This document shows positions 5,255 through 6,144 of a stretch of 6,144 nucleotides of DNA, one piece after another. The notes under the pieces were generated by a model. It did not search any database. It worked only from the letters and a program-made list of their open reading frames with translations, and was not told the origin of the DNA. Origin of the DNA: an uncultured Lachnospiraceae bacterium (GTDB lineage Bacteria; Bacillota; Clostridia; Lachnospirales; Lachnospiraceae); the NCBI GenBank assembly GCA_902795625.1, contig CADBLW010000096.1, positions 1 to 6,144 of the forward strand, read 5' to 3'. Each line of letters starts with the position of its first letter. Position 1 is the first letter of the stretch. Position numbers and translations under genes: made by a program.

Positions 5255-5305
5255 AGCGGCATAAGAGGCGGAGGCGGCCCGGGACCCGCCGTCCGAATAT
5301 AAGAC

Positions 5306-5310
5306 AGGAG
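5306..5310 (+). promoter_or_regulatory. Ribosome binding site of the permease gene
   Basis: AGGAG touches the ATG at 5311 with no spacer, so that codon is an unlikely start. It sits 12 nt before ATG 5323, slightly long but workable. Confidence 0.55.
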
Positions 5311-5322
5311 ATGTTGCGAAAG

Positions 5323-6144
5323 ATGAAATCCAATCTGTCCGCATGGAAATATGTGAAAAACAACCGCCGCAGCGTGGCTACGATGATCTCCGCGCTGGCA
5401 CTGTCGTTCGCGGTAATCTACATCGTGCACGTGCTGCTGATGACCTCGGTGGAGGGATTCAAGCCGATGCTTTTGGAGTTCCCGAAGAAAGTCGGATTCT
5501 TCAGTCTGAGCGAGAAGACACTCGAGAAGTCGAGGGTCAAGGGCGCGGAGGACGGCGATCCGAAGGAGAAAATGCACGTGCTTTTAGATACCCTGCGCGC
5601 GAAAGAGGGAGTTAAGGATATCACGTGGGCGCAGGTGCTGCATGCGCAGTTGCAGGCGGTGATCGGCATGTGGTCGGAGGAGTTTCCGCTGTACACCTCG
5701 ACGGAGGAGATCGAGCGGTACTTAGACCACACCGGCGCGAAACTGGTGAAAGGACGCTTACCCGAGGCGGCAGGCGAGGTGGTTATCTCCTCGATGGTTC
5801 TGAAGAACCGGAAAATGCAGATCGGGGACTGGTTCCGGAAGGATGTATTCGGCGAGACGTTCCGCATCGTCGGAGAGGTCGAATCGGACATCATGGTCAG
5901 CGCGGGAATGCCGAACCACAATTACAACAGCGGTACCTACTATGTGATACAGTACGATGAGGCAAGCGCTGATCTCACAGCATTTTTCAGGGAGATGGGA
6001 GTGGAGCTCGACGCAGTCGACACCGTGTACGATCTGCCGGCGCACCGGAAGCATTTTCGGGAGGACTGCGACGTTCTGATCGCAAACATCATGAACACGA
6101 TCTCTGCGGTTGTCATGTTCTTCGTGGCTGTGACGATGTTGATC
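5323..6144 (+). CDS. FtsX/MacB-family ABC transporter permease, N-terminal part (3' end outside window)
   Basis: The frame stays open to the window edge for 274 codons. The protein starts with a basic segment (MKSNLSAWKYVKNNRRS), then a first membrane helix at about residues 20-41. A large extracytoplasmic domain follows, as in MacB-type permeases, holding the characteristic segment LVKGRLPEAAGEVVISSMVL and then IGDWF. A second helix begins near the end (IMNTISAVVMFFVAVTMLI), where the FtsX domain should start. Full-length members usually have four helices and about 350-450 residues or more, so at least the last helices are missing here. Such permeases work with a separate ATPase to move or release lipids, peptides or drugs, or to control cell-wall enzymes. 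No ATPase lies upstream, so it should be downstream or elsewhere. An earlier in-frame ATG at 5311 touches the Shine-Dalgarno. Two operator-like palindromes precede the gene. Confidence 0.85.
   Translation, partial: MKSNLSAWKYVKNNRRSVATMISALALSFAVIYIVHVLLMTSVEGFKPMLLEFPKKVGFFSLSEKTLEKSRVKGAEDGDPKEKMHVLLDTLRAKEGVKDITWAQVLHAQLQAVIGMWSEEFPLYTSTEEIERYLDHTGAKLVKGRLPEAAGEVVISSMVLKNRKMQIGDWFRKDVFGETFRIVGEVESDIMVSAGMPNHNYNSGTYYVIQYDEASADLTAFFREMGVELDAVDTVYDLPAHRKHFREDCDVLIANIMNTISAVVMFFVAVTMLI

Noticed and set aside
5273..5290. GC-rich hairpin GGCGG/CCGCC in the permease leader as a terminator or riboswitch
   Set aside because: The stem is only 5 bp, there is no T-run and no known riboswitch features; noted only as possible leader structure.
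5311..5313. ATG as the permease start
   Set aside because: It directly abuts AGGAG with no spacer; ATG 5323 is more workable, though not certain.

Overview
The window looks like chromosomal DNA of a moderately GC-rich Firmicute, most likely a Clostridia member of gut or rumen type (Lachnospiraceae or Oscillospiraceae-like). Grounds for this are strong AGGAGG ribosome sites, short intergenic gaps, a TGAAAC-type ECF promoter element, Thr/Ala/Pro (TATPTP) linkers on exported proteins, and the gene families present. The placement is an inference; no ribosomal or other marker gene lies here. All real genes are on the + strand. No tRNA, rRNA, CRISPR array or transposase gene was seen.

Layout. (1) 2-694: the 3' part of a 5'-nucleotidase-family metallophosphatase, cut by the window edge, followed closely by an unrecognised four-helix membrane protein (709-1176). 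(2) 1177-1332: a control region with a TGAAAC-type ECF promoter candidate inside a long imperfect inverted repeat. (3) 1333-3834: a compact three-gene operon made of an ECF sigma factor and two consecutive paralogous exported proteins. Each paralog has a signal peptide, a Thr/Pro linker, an ectodomain, one C-terminal membrane helix and a cytoplasmic tail. A strong intrinsic terminator closes the operon at 3848-3883. (4) 3909-5150: a separately promoted, membrane-anchored metallo-beta-lactamase-fold hydrolase of the NAPE-PLD/UlaG type with all metal ligands present. (5) 5151-5322: a regulatory gap with two identical operator-like palindromes. (6) 5323-6144: the 5' part of an FtsX/MacB-type ABC transporter permease running off the end.

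The most interesting part is the sigma operon. The sigma gene overlaps the first exported protein by ATGA, so their expression is probably coupled. No canonical anti-sigma factor is present (no cytoplasmic N-terminal domain, no HxxxCxxC zinc motif). The two partners have the reverse topology, with the sensor-like domain outside and only a C-terminal tail inside. A scar shows how the pair arose: the last ~54 bp of the sigma gene and its ribosome site are repeated at the junction between the two paralogs. The first paralog's cytoplasmic tail now ends inside that copied sigma sequence, while the second keeps a long tail. This fits a tandem duplication that truncated one tail, and makes the tails and their relation to the sigma factor the main thing to test.
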